DNA from: CAYFVR01 sp046541515
GTDB taxonomy: Bacteria; Desulfobacterota; Desulfobacteria; Desulfobacterales; Desulfococcaceae
NCBI GenBank assembly: GCA_046541515.1
Contig: JBKHDD010000240.1
Coordinates: forward strand, 1 to 5,929
DNA length: 5,929 nucleotides
Direction of reading: 5' to 3'
The notes under the pieces: generated by a model
The model's input: the letters and a program-made list of their open reading frames with translations, nothing else
What the model was told of the DNA's origin: nothing
The model's database searches: none
Made by a program: the position numbers and the translations under genes
Part shown: positions 1-5,368 of the stretch, piece after piece
How positions within the stretch are numbered: the first letter of the stretch is position 1
Layout of the letters: each line of letters opens with the position of its first letter

Positions 1-74
1 ATTCCCTCTTGCTTCCCGATCCGAATTCCCTTTTGAAATCCTCTTTCCTCCCACTGCTCCGCCAACGTCGCCAT
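1..74 (-). CDS. Partial ORF: stand-alone C-terminal (RpnS-like) module of an Rpn protein
   Basis: The ORF starts at 74 and runs off the left edge; 24 residues are visible, beginning MATLAEQWEERG and ending in the motif IGKQEG. This matches the sequence that follows the internal ATG of the two Rpn genes in this window, and the last residues are the start of the GKQEGIRE-type repeat seen in copy 2. The nuclease part is absent: only 18 nt separate this start from the stop codon of Rpn copy 1. A GGGGAGG ribosome binding site lies 7 nt before the ATG, so it looks translated in its own right. By analogy with RpnS proteins it could be an orphan antitoxin, or a leftover tail from a recombined rpn gene. 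The 3' part is not visible, so it may also be broken. Confidence 0.6.
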   Translation of the reverse strand, partial: MATLAEQWEERGFQKGIRIGKQEG

Positions 75-81
75 AAATTTT

Positions 82-88
82 CCTCCCC
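82..88 (-). promoter_or_regulatory. Ribosome binding site of the left-edge RpnS-like ORF
   Basis: On the minus strand the sequence is GGGGAGG, followed by 7 nt and the ATG at 74. The spacing equals that of the internal start sites in both Rpn genes and of the DHH/CorA gene. It overlaps no coding sequence and lies just after the stop of Rpn copy 1, which would allow translational coupling. Confidence 0.6.
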
Positions 89-92
89 AAAT

Positions 93-311
93 CTACAAAG
101 ACTCAAGGTCTTTTTTGAAATCTTCGAGGCTCGGAGCCATCCAAACGGCTTTCAAGATATCCCGTAACCGTTCCGTTTCTCGAACCTTTTGGATTTCCTG
201 GAATAGATCGAGGCCACTTTCTCCAAATTTTACGCTCAAGGCGTCTTGAATCCCTTTTTGGATTCCCCTTTCCTCGCCTCTCTGCTCCCACTGCTCCGCC
301 AACGTCGCCAT
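93..311 (-). CDS. Predicted internal-start RpnS-like small protein within Rpn copy 1
   Basis: An in-frame ATG at codon 244 of Rpn copy 1 would give a 72-residue protein from MATLAEQWEQ to DLESL. It is preceded by AAGGAGG with 7 nt spacing, a near-ideal ribosome binding site placed inside the codons for KEGGRV. In the rpn family, separately translated C-terminal proteins (RpnS) are known to bind and block the full-length toxic nuclease. The tail looks helical and charged, ending in a segment with ERLRDILKAVW and SLEDF, which is shared in weaker form with copy 2. Translation from this site is predicted only; the strength of the site and its conservation in three other places in the window support it. 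Confidence 0.65.
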   Translation of the reverse strand: MATLAEQWEQRGEERGIQKGIQDALSVKFGESGLDLFQEIQKVRETERLRDILKAVWMAPSLEDFKKDLESL

Positions 312-1040
312 AACTCTTCCTCCTTCCTTCTCCGGAAAGTGTTCGTCCACCAGCGTTTCCACGGATTCCGGCGTAATGTCTTCGGCCACGCGGGCCAGAT
401 ACCGCAGCATGGCTTCCAGGTGCCCCAGGCCGGTGCGGGACCGGCTTAGTTCGCCCAGCAAGCGGAAAATCCCGGGCATTCGATCCGGAAAGTCCGGAGA
501 ACGCGCGTGCTTGAGCACCAGGAGGAACGCCCGGGTCAGCACCGCGCCCCGAATGTCCTCGTCGGAATACCGGCCGAGGTCGGCCAGCACGATCTCGAAA
601 TCCGGGAAAAACCGGGACAGGGCCGGGGGATTGGGCGGAAACACGCCGGAAAACCGGGAATCGTGCGGCCAGTTCCGTTGCCCGTGGTACACCACCACGG
701 GAATGACAAGGGGCAACGCCTGCCCTTTCCGCATTCCCCAGATCGGCTTGATGTAGTTCAACACCTGGAGATGGACGAACCGGTCCGGGTGACTTTTATG
801 CTCGATGAGAAAATAAACATAGCCGATCGCCTCCGCCAGCCGCACCCGAAAGAGAAGGTCGGAATAGTAGGCCCGAAGGTCCGGCTCCACGAAAGAGTCT
901 TTCCGGAGTTCGATGGAATCCATATCCACCATCGCCCGAACGTCCGGCGGGAGGAAATTCTCCAGAAGACCGCTGGCCGCGACGGGGTCTTTGGCGATTT
1001 CGCGGAAGAAGTGGTCGTGGAGGTTGCCGGGGTCGGCCAT
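93..1040 (-). CDS. rpn: Rpn family PD-(D/E)XK nuclease (copy 1), full-length RpnL-type protein
   Basis: This is a 315-residue protein of the recombination-promoting nuclease family (Rpn, YhgA-like, formerly 'putative transposase'). The N-terminal domain (about 1-240) has the PD-(D/E)XK layout: D61 in YYSDLLF, then E80 and K82 in LIEHKS, followed by the family signature VIPVVVYHG at 112-120. Family members are Mg-dependent DNA endonucleases, and several act as phage-defence toxins. The start at 1040 is chosen because GGAG lies 8 nt upstream and copy 2 has the same arrangement; an upstream in-frame ATG at 1070 has no such site. The tail (244-315) differs strongly from copy 2, has only one short QKGIQ-type segment and can be translated separately from 311. 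The gene follows the DHH/CorA gene by 107 nt on the same strand, and no clear terminator lies between them. Family assignment is firm; the role as toxin is inferred from relatives. Confidence 0.9.
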   Translation of the reverse strand: MADPGNLHDHFFREIAKDPVAASGLLENFLPPDVRAMVDMDSIELRKDSFVEPDLRAYYSDLLFRVRLAEAIGYVYFLIEHKSHPDRFVHLQVLNYIKPIWGMRKGQALPLVIPVVVYHGQRNWPHDSRFSGVFPPNPPALSRFFPDFEIVLADLGRYSDEDIRGAVLTRAFLLVLKHARSPDFPDRMPGIFRLLGELSRSRTGLGHLEAMLRYLARVAEDITPESVETLVDEHFPEKEGGRVMATLAEQWEQRGEERGIQKGIQDALSVKFGESGLDLFQEIQKVRETERLRDILKAVWMAPSLEDFKKDLESL

Positions 1041-1052
1041 GGTTTGGGCTCC
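285..1052 (-). repeat. 768-bp direct duplication, copy A (pairs with 4073-4840)
   Basis: This segment aligns without gaps to 4073-4840 (constant offset 3788). By hand count there are about 40 mismatches in 768 bp, roughly 95% identity, and the 158 bp at 895-1052 are identical to 4683-4840. It covers the 11 codons after the internal ATG, the whole nuclease domain and about 12 bp upstream of the start codon, and ends there abruptly. Only 8 of 243 residues differ, so most changes are silent. The ends match the module borders: just before the main start and just after the internal start. Confidence 0.9.
319..325 (-). promoter_or_regulatory. Internal ribosome binding site inside Rpn copy 1
   Basis: The minus strand reads AAGGAGG, 7 nt before the internal ATG at 311. 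It is a seven-base match to the anti-Shine-Dalgarno core in the middle of a reading frame. The main start of the same gene at 1040 has only GGAG, so the internal site looks the stronger of the two. Confidence 0.65.
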
Positions 1053-1147
1053 GGGCGGAGGGCGGGGCAAGATGGTCCAAGTTTCGAGCGATCAATTTGT
1101 CGGAAGTTTACCACGTTTTCTTAGATCGGGAAATCCCCGAAAAAGGC

Positions 1148-3667
1148 CTATTTCCTCTTCCCGCCGGAATCCGGCGCTCGGAAAAGGGCTTTCAAGAGCT
1201 TGCCGAAGCCGAGGAAGCGGGCGATCCAGGGATCGCCGCCGGCGATGTTTAGGAGAATGCGGCGGCTGACCGCGAACACGGAGAAAGCGCCGGCCAGGAG
1301 GAGAAACAGAAGGGTGAGGCGGGGATATCCGAAGGCCGATTCCAGCCAAGTCGCCGTGAACGGAAAAGTGGTTTCGATCCATTCCGTCAGCCAGGGCGGA
1401 AAGGGACCCTCGATCAGGGACAGGTTCATGCCGAAAAAGCCGGTCAGAAGCGTGAGCGGCAGAAAGACCGAGCCCAAAATGGTGAGCTGCTGAATCTGCC
1501 GGTTGCCGACCCGGTCGCGCCGAATGCCGATGTATTCGTAGAGGTCTTTGATCTCGGCCTTAAGGTCGGCCATGTGTTCCTCCAGCCGCATGACTCGGAC
1601 GGCCTGATCGTACATTTCCATCCCCTGCTCCTGGGGCGTGATCTCCGTGAACCAGAGCCGGTTGACGAAGCGGATGAAGGCGCCTTGGAGTTCCTCCAGC
1701 TCCTGAGAGAGTAGCTGAAAACTTTTCCGCTCTTCGGCGTTCTCCCCGGCATCGCCTTCCGCCGCGCGGATTCTTCCGCTGATTTCCGAAACCGCCTCCG
1801 AAAAACGGAGAATGCTCGCCCGCTGGGCCAGCAAAACAACGGCGATCTGGGCGTACTGGCGCAGCATGTGTTCCCGCAGAACCTCGGTGGCCATGAATCC
1901 CCGGTCGGTGACGGCCATCAGACTGTACCGGGAAATCCCGAAGAGCGTTCCGTATTCGGCCCATCGCTCGTAGGTGCTTTCCCGGATGAGCCGCCGGAGC
2001 ATATCCGGATGCTGGCAGTTGGCGTTCGCCCCGTCCACAAAAATGAACCGGTACCAATCCAAGGATTCTTCATAGGCGAACCGGGTCTCCGCTCCCCGGC
2101 GTTTTAGGAGGCCGGACCATCTATCGGAGCCGTACCAGCAGACCGTAAACATCCGGTCGTCGATGGTGGGGCGGAACAGGAAACGGGCGTGGCCGGTTTG
2201 GAATTCGCCGGGGTTGGTGGTGAAATGTTTGCCCAGGAGATGATGAATGTATTCGGCGACGCGGTGATGACGGCTGCGGAATTCCGCTTCGGGAAAAGTT
2301 TCCGGGATCCTCCGGGGGCCGTCGGGACCGCGATTCAGGACGAGTTCCGCCCGTTCCGGCAGGAACGACCGCTTGGTGGGTTCAATTCCTCCCCGGCCCA
2401 GGAATTGGGGATAAATCCGCCGAGCGGAATCGTTGATCCGCAGGACGTCCGCCAGTTCGGACCGGTCCCAGTTGTTCAGCTCCAGGCTCAACACGCCGAC
2501 CCGGGTGTCGTAGATCCGCAGGGCGATGTCCTGGACTTCCAACACGTATTCTTCCGGCGCGTCCATTCCCCATCCCTGAAACGTAAACCGGAATTCCCCG
2601 CCCGCGCCGTGGGGGTGGGTGAAATAGCGCATGACCGGAGCGCCGTCGTCGTCGGATTCCCCGAAAATGGCGGGCCGGACGAAGGGATGAAAATAGGCCA
2701 TTTCGCTGTATCGAAGGCGAAGTTCCGCTTCGTCGAGGCTGGATTTCTCTTGGTTCTCGGCCGCTTCGGAGTGGAAGGGCGAAGGAATCCAGCCGTAGGA
2801 CGCCAGGGCGCTCTCCACGGTTTCCATGAAGCTCCGGTCGGCGTTGTCGCGGCTCCGGATGGTGAAGGGAAACAAGAAAATGTGGTGGGAATGGGGCGTG
2901 GTTCGGCTCATGCGGTTGATCTCCGGGTCGGCGAGTCGGGCGTGGACGCCGAAAAAACCGTGGTCGGGGAGTTCTCCGCCGAACCAGTGGCGCGGGGACG
3001 GGTCGCGCCTTTCGCACAGGTGGCGAAGCCGCCGGATGGTGGCGCCGTCTCCGAAGAAGTGGGTCGCGCCGTCCGGGGTGCGGATGAACAGGCGGGAATA
3101 GGTATCGAAGAGCCGGTCCGCAATTGGGCTGGTTCGATTGGTTTGGCTGTCCACCAAGGCGGTTCCGGGCGCGGTTTTTCGCAAGTGCCGGGCGATGGAT
3201 TCCGCCGCTGCGGCTTCGTCCTCGGGGGTTACGCCCTGGGCCTTGCGGTCGGCGGAGCGGATGTCGGCGATTTCTTCGACGGTGGCGCCCATGGCCCGCA
3301 TGGCGCGGATGTGGCCTAGGTCGCTGGCGGCGATTAGTTTCTGTCGGCGGTTGAGCGATAGGTCGAGAAGGTCGGCCACCTGCTCCAGGCTGGTGGGCTT
3401 GTTCCGGCCGGCCCGTTGGTCGTGATGGTCGACGACCACGGCGCCGGGAGGCGGAGGGATGTCCGGTTCGAGTTCGACGAGGACGGGAACGGCGTTCGGG
3501 GGAAGTTGGGCGAGTTCGTCCCGGTATTCGGAAAGGCGGGCGCCCCAGCGGAGTTGGCGGTCGTGGAAAGGAATGTTCTGGGCCTGGAGAATGGCGCGGA
3601 TTTCGGCCATTTCGGCGTCGCCGCCGCCGAGGAAGAATACCAGCGGATTTGAGGGCCTCCCGGCCAT
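1148..3667 (-). CDS. corA: DHH phosphoesterase-like / CorA-like membrane fusion protein, probable type III CRISPR ancillary effector
   Basis: This is an 839-residue protein, far longer than a transport CorA (about 320). Residues 1-250 resemble a DHH/DHHA1 phosphoesterase: the signature DHH is at 80-82 in VVVDHHDQRAG, with ASDLGHI at 114-120 and a glycine-rich GGELPDHGFFG at 230-240 reminiscent of DHHA1. Residues 260-560 (HHIFLFPFTI, FHPFVRPAIF, GVLSLELNNW, INDSARRIYPQFLG) look like the soluble region of CRISPR-linked CorA proteins. Residues 595-725 form long charged helices. Membrane segments lie near 727-745 and 783-801, with the CorA motif GMN at 746-748. CRISPR-linked CorA is known as the membrane effector activated by SAM-AMP in type III systems, usually beside a separate DHH-family NrN that degrades the signal; here both appear fused. 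The start at 3667 has AAGGAGG 7 nt upstream. An in-frame ATG at 3766 would add 33 residues but has no ribosome binding site and encodes an Rpn remnant. CorA assignment is firm, the DHH part fairly sure, and the signalling role is inferred. Confidence 0.82.
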   Translation of the reverse strand: MAGRPSNPLVFFLGGGDAEMAEIRAILQAQNIPFHDRQLRWGARLSEYRDELAQLPPNAVPVLVELEPDIPPPPGAVVVDHHDQRAGRNKPTSLEQVADLLDLSLNRRQKLIAASDLGHIRAMRAMGATVEEIADIRSADRKAQGVTPEDEAAAAESIARHLRKTAPGTALVDSQTNRTSPIADRLFDTYSRLFIRTPDGATHFFGDGATIRRLRHLCERRDPSPRHWFGGELPDHGFFGVHARLADPEINRMSRTTPHSHHIFLFPFTIRSRDNADRSFMETVESALASYGWIPSPFHSEAAENQEKSSLDEAELRLRYSEMAYFHPFVRPAIFGESDDDGAPVMRYFTHPHGAGGEFRFTFQGWGMDAPEEYVLEVQDIALRIYDTRVGVLSLELNNWDRSELADVLRINDSARRIYPQFLGRGGIEPTKRSFLPERAELVLNRGPDGPRRIPETFPEAEFRSRHHRVAEYIHHLLGKHFTTNPGEFQTGHARFLFRPTIDDRMFTVCWYGSDRWSGLLKRRGAETRFAYEESLDWYRFIFVDGANANCQHPDMLRRLIRESTYERWAEYGTLFGISRYSLMAVTDRGFMATEVLREHMLRQYAQIAVVLLAQRASILRFSEAVSEISGRIRAAEGDAGENAEERKSFQLLSQELEELQGAFIRFVNRLWFTEITPQEQGMEMYDQAVRVMRLEEHMADLKAEIKDLYEYIGIRRDRVGNRQIQQLTILGSVFLPLTLLTGFFGMNLSLIEGPFPPWLTEWIETTFPFTATWLESAFGYPRLTLLFLLLAGAFSVFAVSRRILLNIAGGDPWIARFLGFGKLLKALFRAPDSGGKRK

Positions 3668-3766
3668 GGGTTTTCCTCCTTGCTTCTCCGGAAAAGGGGC
3701 TTCGTCAAGCGTTTCCGCGGTTTCCGGGGCGCATCTTTCGGCCGCACACGAAAACACCGCCGGCAT
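3668..3766 (-). pseudogene. Decayed rpn fragment forming the leader of the DHH/CorA gene
   Basis: Nucleotides 3671-3743 align without gaps to 4103-4175 in Rpn copy 2, with about 54 of 73 matches by hand. In the frame open into the DHH/CorA gene, the 27-residue stretch ending at the start codon matches copy 2 at 15 positions, including the shared motif FPEK and the glycine pair before the start. The fragment corresponds to roughly residues 211-243 of an Rpn protein; the nuclease part is missing and only 18 nt separate it from the stop of Rpn copy 2. It holds the ribosome binding site of the downstream gene. It could instead be read as an N-terminal extension of the fusion protein, but no ribosome binding site supports that. 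Confidence 0.7.
3675..3681 (-). promoter_or_regulatory. Ribosome binding site that fixes the start of the DHH/CorA gene
   Basis: AAGGAGG on the minus strand lies 7 nt before the ATG at 3667 and decides this start over the one at 3766. The site aligns base for base with the internal ribosome binding site of the Rpn genes (offset 432 to copy 2), so it appears inherited from an rpn gene. Confidence 0.75.
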
Positions 3767-3784
3767 GGGAGTATCGGCGCGGTT

Positions 3785-4099
3785 TCAGCCTTCCCGGAGG
3801 CGTTCCCGGAATTCTTCCAGACTAGAGGCCGTCCACATTCGTTTCAGCAATGACCGAAGACGCTCGGGTTCGTCGATGTCCCGGATTTCGGTCATTAAAG
3901 CCGTTCCGGCATCTCCGAATTTCGCCTCCAGACCGTCCCGGATGGCTTCCCGAATTCCCTCTTGCTTTCCTTCCCGAATTCCCTCCTGCTTTCCTTCCCG
4001 AATTCCCTCCTGCTTTCCTTCCCGAATTCCCTCCTGCTTCCCGATTCGAATTCCCTTTTGAAGTCCTCTTTCCTCCCACTGCTCCGCCAAGGTCGCCAT
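3785..4099 (-). CDS. Predicted internal-start RpnS-like small protein within Rpn copy 2
   Basis: An in-frame ATG at codon 244 would give a 104-residue protein beginning MATLAEQWEERG. AAGGAGG lies 7 nt upstream, exactly as in copy 1. The product contains the GKQEGIRE repeats (about residues 20-51), expected to form a charged helix, followed by the conserved terminal segment. By analogy with known RpnS proteins it would be the antitoxin for the nuclease encoded by the same gene. With its very different tail, it may not cross-protect against copy 1. Expression is predicted, not shown. Confidence 0.65.
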   Translation of the reverse strand: MATLAEQWEERGLQKGIRIGKQEGIREGKQEGIREGKQEGIREGKQEGIREAIRDGLEAKFGDAGTALMTEIRDIDEPERLRSLLKRMWTASSLEEFRERLREG

Positions 4100-4828
4100 A
4101 ACTCTTCCTCCTTCCTTCTCCGGAAAATGTTCGTCCACCAGCGTTTCCACCGATTCCGGCGTGATGTCTTCGGCCACGCGGGCCAGGTACCGCAGCATGG
4201 CTTCCAGGTGCCCCAGGCCGGTGCGGGATCGGCTCAGTTCGCCCAGCAAGCGAAAGATACCGGGCATCCGATCCGGGAAGTCCGAAGAACGCGCGTGCTT
4301 GAGCACCAGGAGAAACGCCCGGGTCAGCACCGCGCCCCGAATGTCCTCGTCGGAATACTGGCCGAGGTCGGCCAGCACGACTTCGAAATCCGGGAAAAAA
4401 CGGGACAGGGCCGGGGGATTGGGTGGAAACACGCCGGAAAAGCGAGGATCGTACGGCCAATTCCGTTGCCCGTGATACACGACCACGGGAATGACCAGGG
4501 GCAGCGCCTTCCCTTTCCGCATTCCCCAGATCGGTTTGATGTAGTTCAGCGCTTGGAGATGGACGAACCGATCCGGGTGGCTTTTGTGTTCGACGAGAAA
4601 ATAAACATAGCCGATCGCCTCCGCCAGCCGAACCCGAAAGAGAAGGTCGGAATAGTAGGCCCGAAGGTCCGGCTCCACGAAGGAGTCTTTCCGGAGTTCG
4701 ATGGAATCCATATCCACCATCGCCCGAACGTCCGGCGGGAGGAAATTCTCCAGAAGACCGCTGGCCGCGACGGGGTCTTTGGCGATTTCGCGGAAGAAGT
4801 GGTCGTGGAGGTTGCCGGGGTCGGCCAT
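3785..4828 (-). CDS. rpn: Rpn family PD-(D/E)XK nuclease (copy 2) with expanded tail repeats
   Basis: This is a 347-residue Rpn protein. Its first 243 residues differ from copy 1 at only 8 positions, and the putative catalytic residues D61, E80 and K82 and the VVVYHG signature are all kept. The start at 4828 has GGAG 8 nt upstream, as in copy 1; the frame stays open upstream to an ATG at 5044, but that part is low in complexity, unlike copy 1, and has no ribosome binding site. The tail (244-347) carries four GKQEGIRE octapeptides and then a helical segment (KFGDAG, EPERLRSLLKRMW, SSLEEF) about 45% identical to the end of copy 1. In characterised Rpn systems, four-residue repeats in this tail form part of the RpnS dimer interface and vary in number between strains. 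It is the first gene of the cluster; the fusion gene follows after 117 nt. Toxin or defence function is inferred from the family. Confidence 0.9.
   Translation of the reverse strand: MADPGNLHDHFFREIAKDPVAASGLLENFLPPDVRAMVDMDSIELRKDSFVEPDLRAYYSDLLFRVRLAEAIGYVYFLVEHKSHPDRFVHLQALNYIKPIWGMRKGKALPLVIPVVVYHGQRNWPYDPRFSGVFPPNPPALSRFFPDFEVVLADLGQYSDEDIRGAVLTRAFLLVLKHARSSDFPDRMPGIFRLLGELSRSRTGLGHLEAMLRYLARVAEDITPESVETLVDEHFPEKEGGRVMATLAEQWEERGLQKGIRIGKQEGIREGKQEGIREGKQEGIREGKQEGIREAIRDGLEAKFGDAGTALMTEIRDIDEPERLRSLLKRMWTASSLEEFRERLREG
3947..4042 (-). repeat. Four tandem 24-bp repeats encoding GKQEGIRE
   Basis: Units are at 3947-3970, 3971-3994, 3995-4018 and 4019-4042. Units 2 and 3 are identical; units 1 and 4 differ by one base each. 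A fifth, degenerate unit (4043-4066) follows. Being 24 bp, the unit keeps the frame and adds or removes eight residues per step, two turns of a four-residue pattern. Such near-identical units are prone to slippage. Copy 1 lacks the array, while the left-edge ORF shows its beginning. Confidence 0.93.
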
Positions 4829-4840
4829 GGTTTGGGCTCC
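4073..4840 (-). repeat. 768-bp direct duplication, copy B (pairs with 285-1052)
   Basis: This is the partner of 285-1052, on the same strand and with no gaps. The two copies flank the DHH/CorA gene in direct orientation, about 3.0 kb apart, so homologous recombination between them would excise that gene and fuse the two rpn genes, leaving the nuclease domain with the tail of copy 1. Confidence 0.9.
4107..4113 (-). promoter_or_regulatory. Internal ribosome binding site inside Rpn copy 2
   Basis: AAGGAGG on the minus strand, 7 nt before the ATG at 4099. The sequence and the spacing are identical to copy 1 although the flanking tails have diverged. Confidence 0.65.
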
Positions 4841-5083
4841 ATGCGGCGGCGCGGGGTGGTCGTTTCGGATCGGAGCGGTCGCTTGGCGGGTTTTGTACCA
4901 TGTTTTTTCGGCGCGGGGAAGGAGATGGCGCACGGGCGGTTTTGAAGTGCGGCACGCCGGTTTGGTTGGGTCCGCCTTTGAATCGGGATTTTCAGGATGG
5001 GAACGGATGGCCGGGATGAGGGGGATTTTGTTTCCGGGGGTCAAATAAGGCGACTTGCGTGAAAAAATATACCGTTCTTGCCG

Positions 5084-5134
5084 CCAGGGAATGAATCCCC
5101 TGGCTCATCCCTGAAAAGCACCCTAAAGGGCGCT
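5084..5134 (+). other. Two hairpins upstream of a terminator, possible small RNA
   Basis: A stem CCAGGG (5084-5089) pairs with CCCTGG (5098-5103). A second stem pairs AGC and CCCT (5117-5124, one mismatch) with AGGG and GCT (5127-5134). Together with the terminator at 5165-5186 they would give a compact structured transcript on the plus strand of roughly 100 to 140 nt. No promoter is clear and I do not recognise an RNA family. They may equally be remains of repeat elements. Confidence 0.25.
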
Positions 5135-5164
5135 CGCTTCCGTGGAATTGAAAAAGAAATGGCG

Positions 5165-5186
5165 AGCCCGCTTTAGCGGGCTTTTT
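5165..5186 (+). terminator. Intrinsic terminator on the plus strand
   Basis: A 7-bp perfect GC-rich stem, AGCCCGC (5165-5171) with GCGGGCT (5176-5182), has a TTTA loop and runs into a T-tract (5182-5186). On the minus strand no T-tract follows directly, so it acts mainly rightward. No plus-strand gene precedes it in the window. Confidence 0.7.
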
Positions 5187-5195
5187 CGGTGTCAG

Positions 5196-5215
5196 CCGGA
5201 GGATTTATCCTCCGG
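5196..5215. repeat. Short near-perfect palindrome
   Basis: CCGGAGGAT (5196-5204) and ATCCTCCGG (5207-5215) are perfect inverted arms separated by two bases. It sits just after the terminator. It could be a protein binding site, a cruciform or a repeat remnant; nothing in the sequence decides. Confidence 0.5.
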
Positions 5216-5267
5216 AGCGCTGTCCGGTGGAACTTAAATTTTCGCAAATCGCATAAGATTTCCAAAT

Positions 5268-5332
5268 TGTAGGGGCAGGCCCCCGTGCCTGCCCTTCGGC
5301 GGCCAGGGCAGGCACGGGGGCCTGCCCCTACA
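5268..5332. repeat. MITE-like palindrome with 27-bp perfect arms
   Basis: The arms 5268-5294 and 5306-5332 are perfect reverse complements; the outer ends read TGTAGGGGCAGG and CCTGCCCCTACA. The loop is 11 nt (5295-5305). Similar GGGGCAGGCCCC palindromes are common as dispersed intergenic repeats in environmental bacteria and are often miscalled as small proteins. There is no transposase inside, and flanking target-site duplications are not clear. On either strand it would form a very stable RNA hairpin. Confidence 0.8.
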
Positions 5333-5368
5333 GAAAATTCCGGTGCTGTCAAAAACGGGGTTTGTGCC

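Noticed and set aside
1041..1147. Inverted repeat near 1125-1145 as a terminator after the DHH/CorA gene
   Set aside because: The stem is only about 5 bp and on the minus strand no T-tract follows, so it is not a convincing terminator.
2189..3319. Open reading frame of 376 codons on the plus strand, antisense to the DHH/CorA gene
   Set aside because: It mirrors the codon pattern of the real gene in GC-rich DNA, shows no recognisable motifs, and the minus-strand protein has clear family features.
3962..4945. Open reading frame of 327 codons on the plus strand, antisense to Rpn copy 2
   Set aside because: It is a shadow of the rpn gene; a matching shadow appears opposite copy 1, which follows from the duplication and not from coding on that strand.
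4829..5044. N-terminal extension of Rpn copy 2 up to an ATG at 5044
   Set aside because: The added 72 residues lack any match to copy 1 or typical Rpn proteins, while the start at 4828 has GGAG at good spacing and is shared with copy 1.
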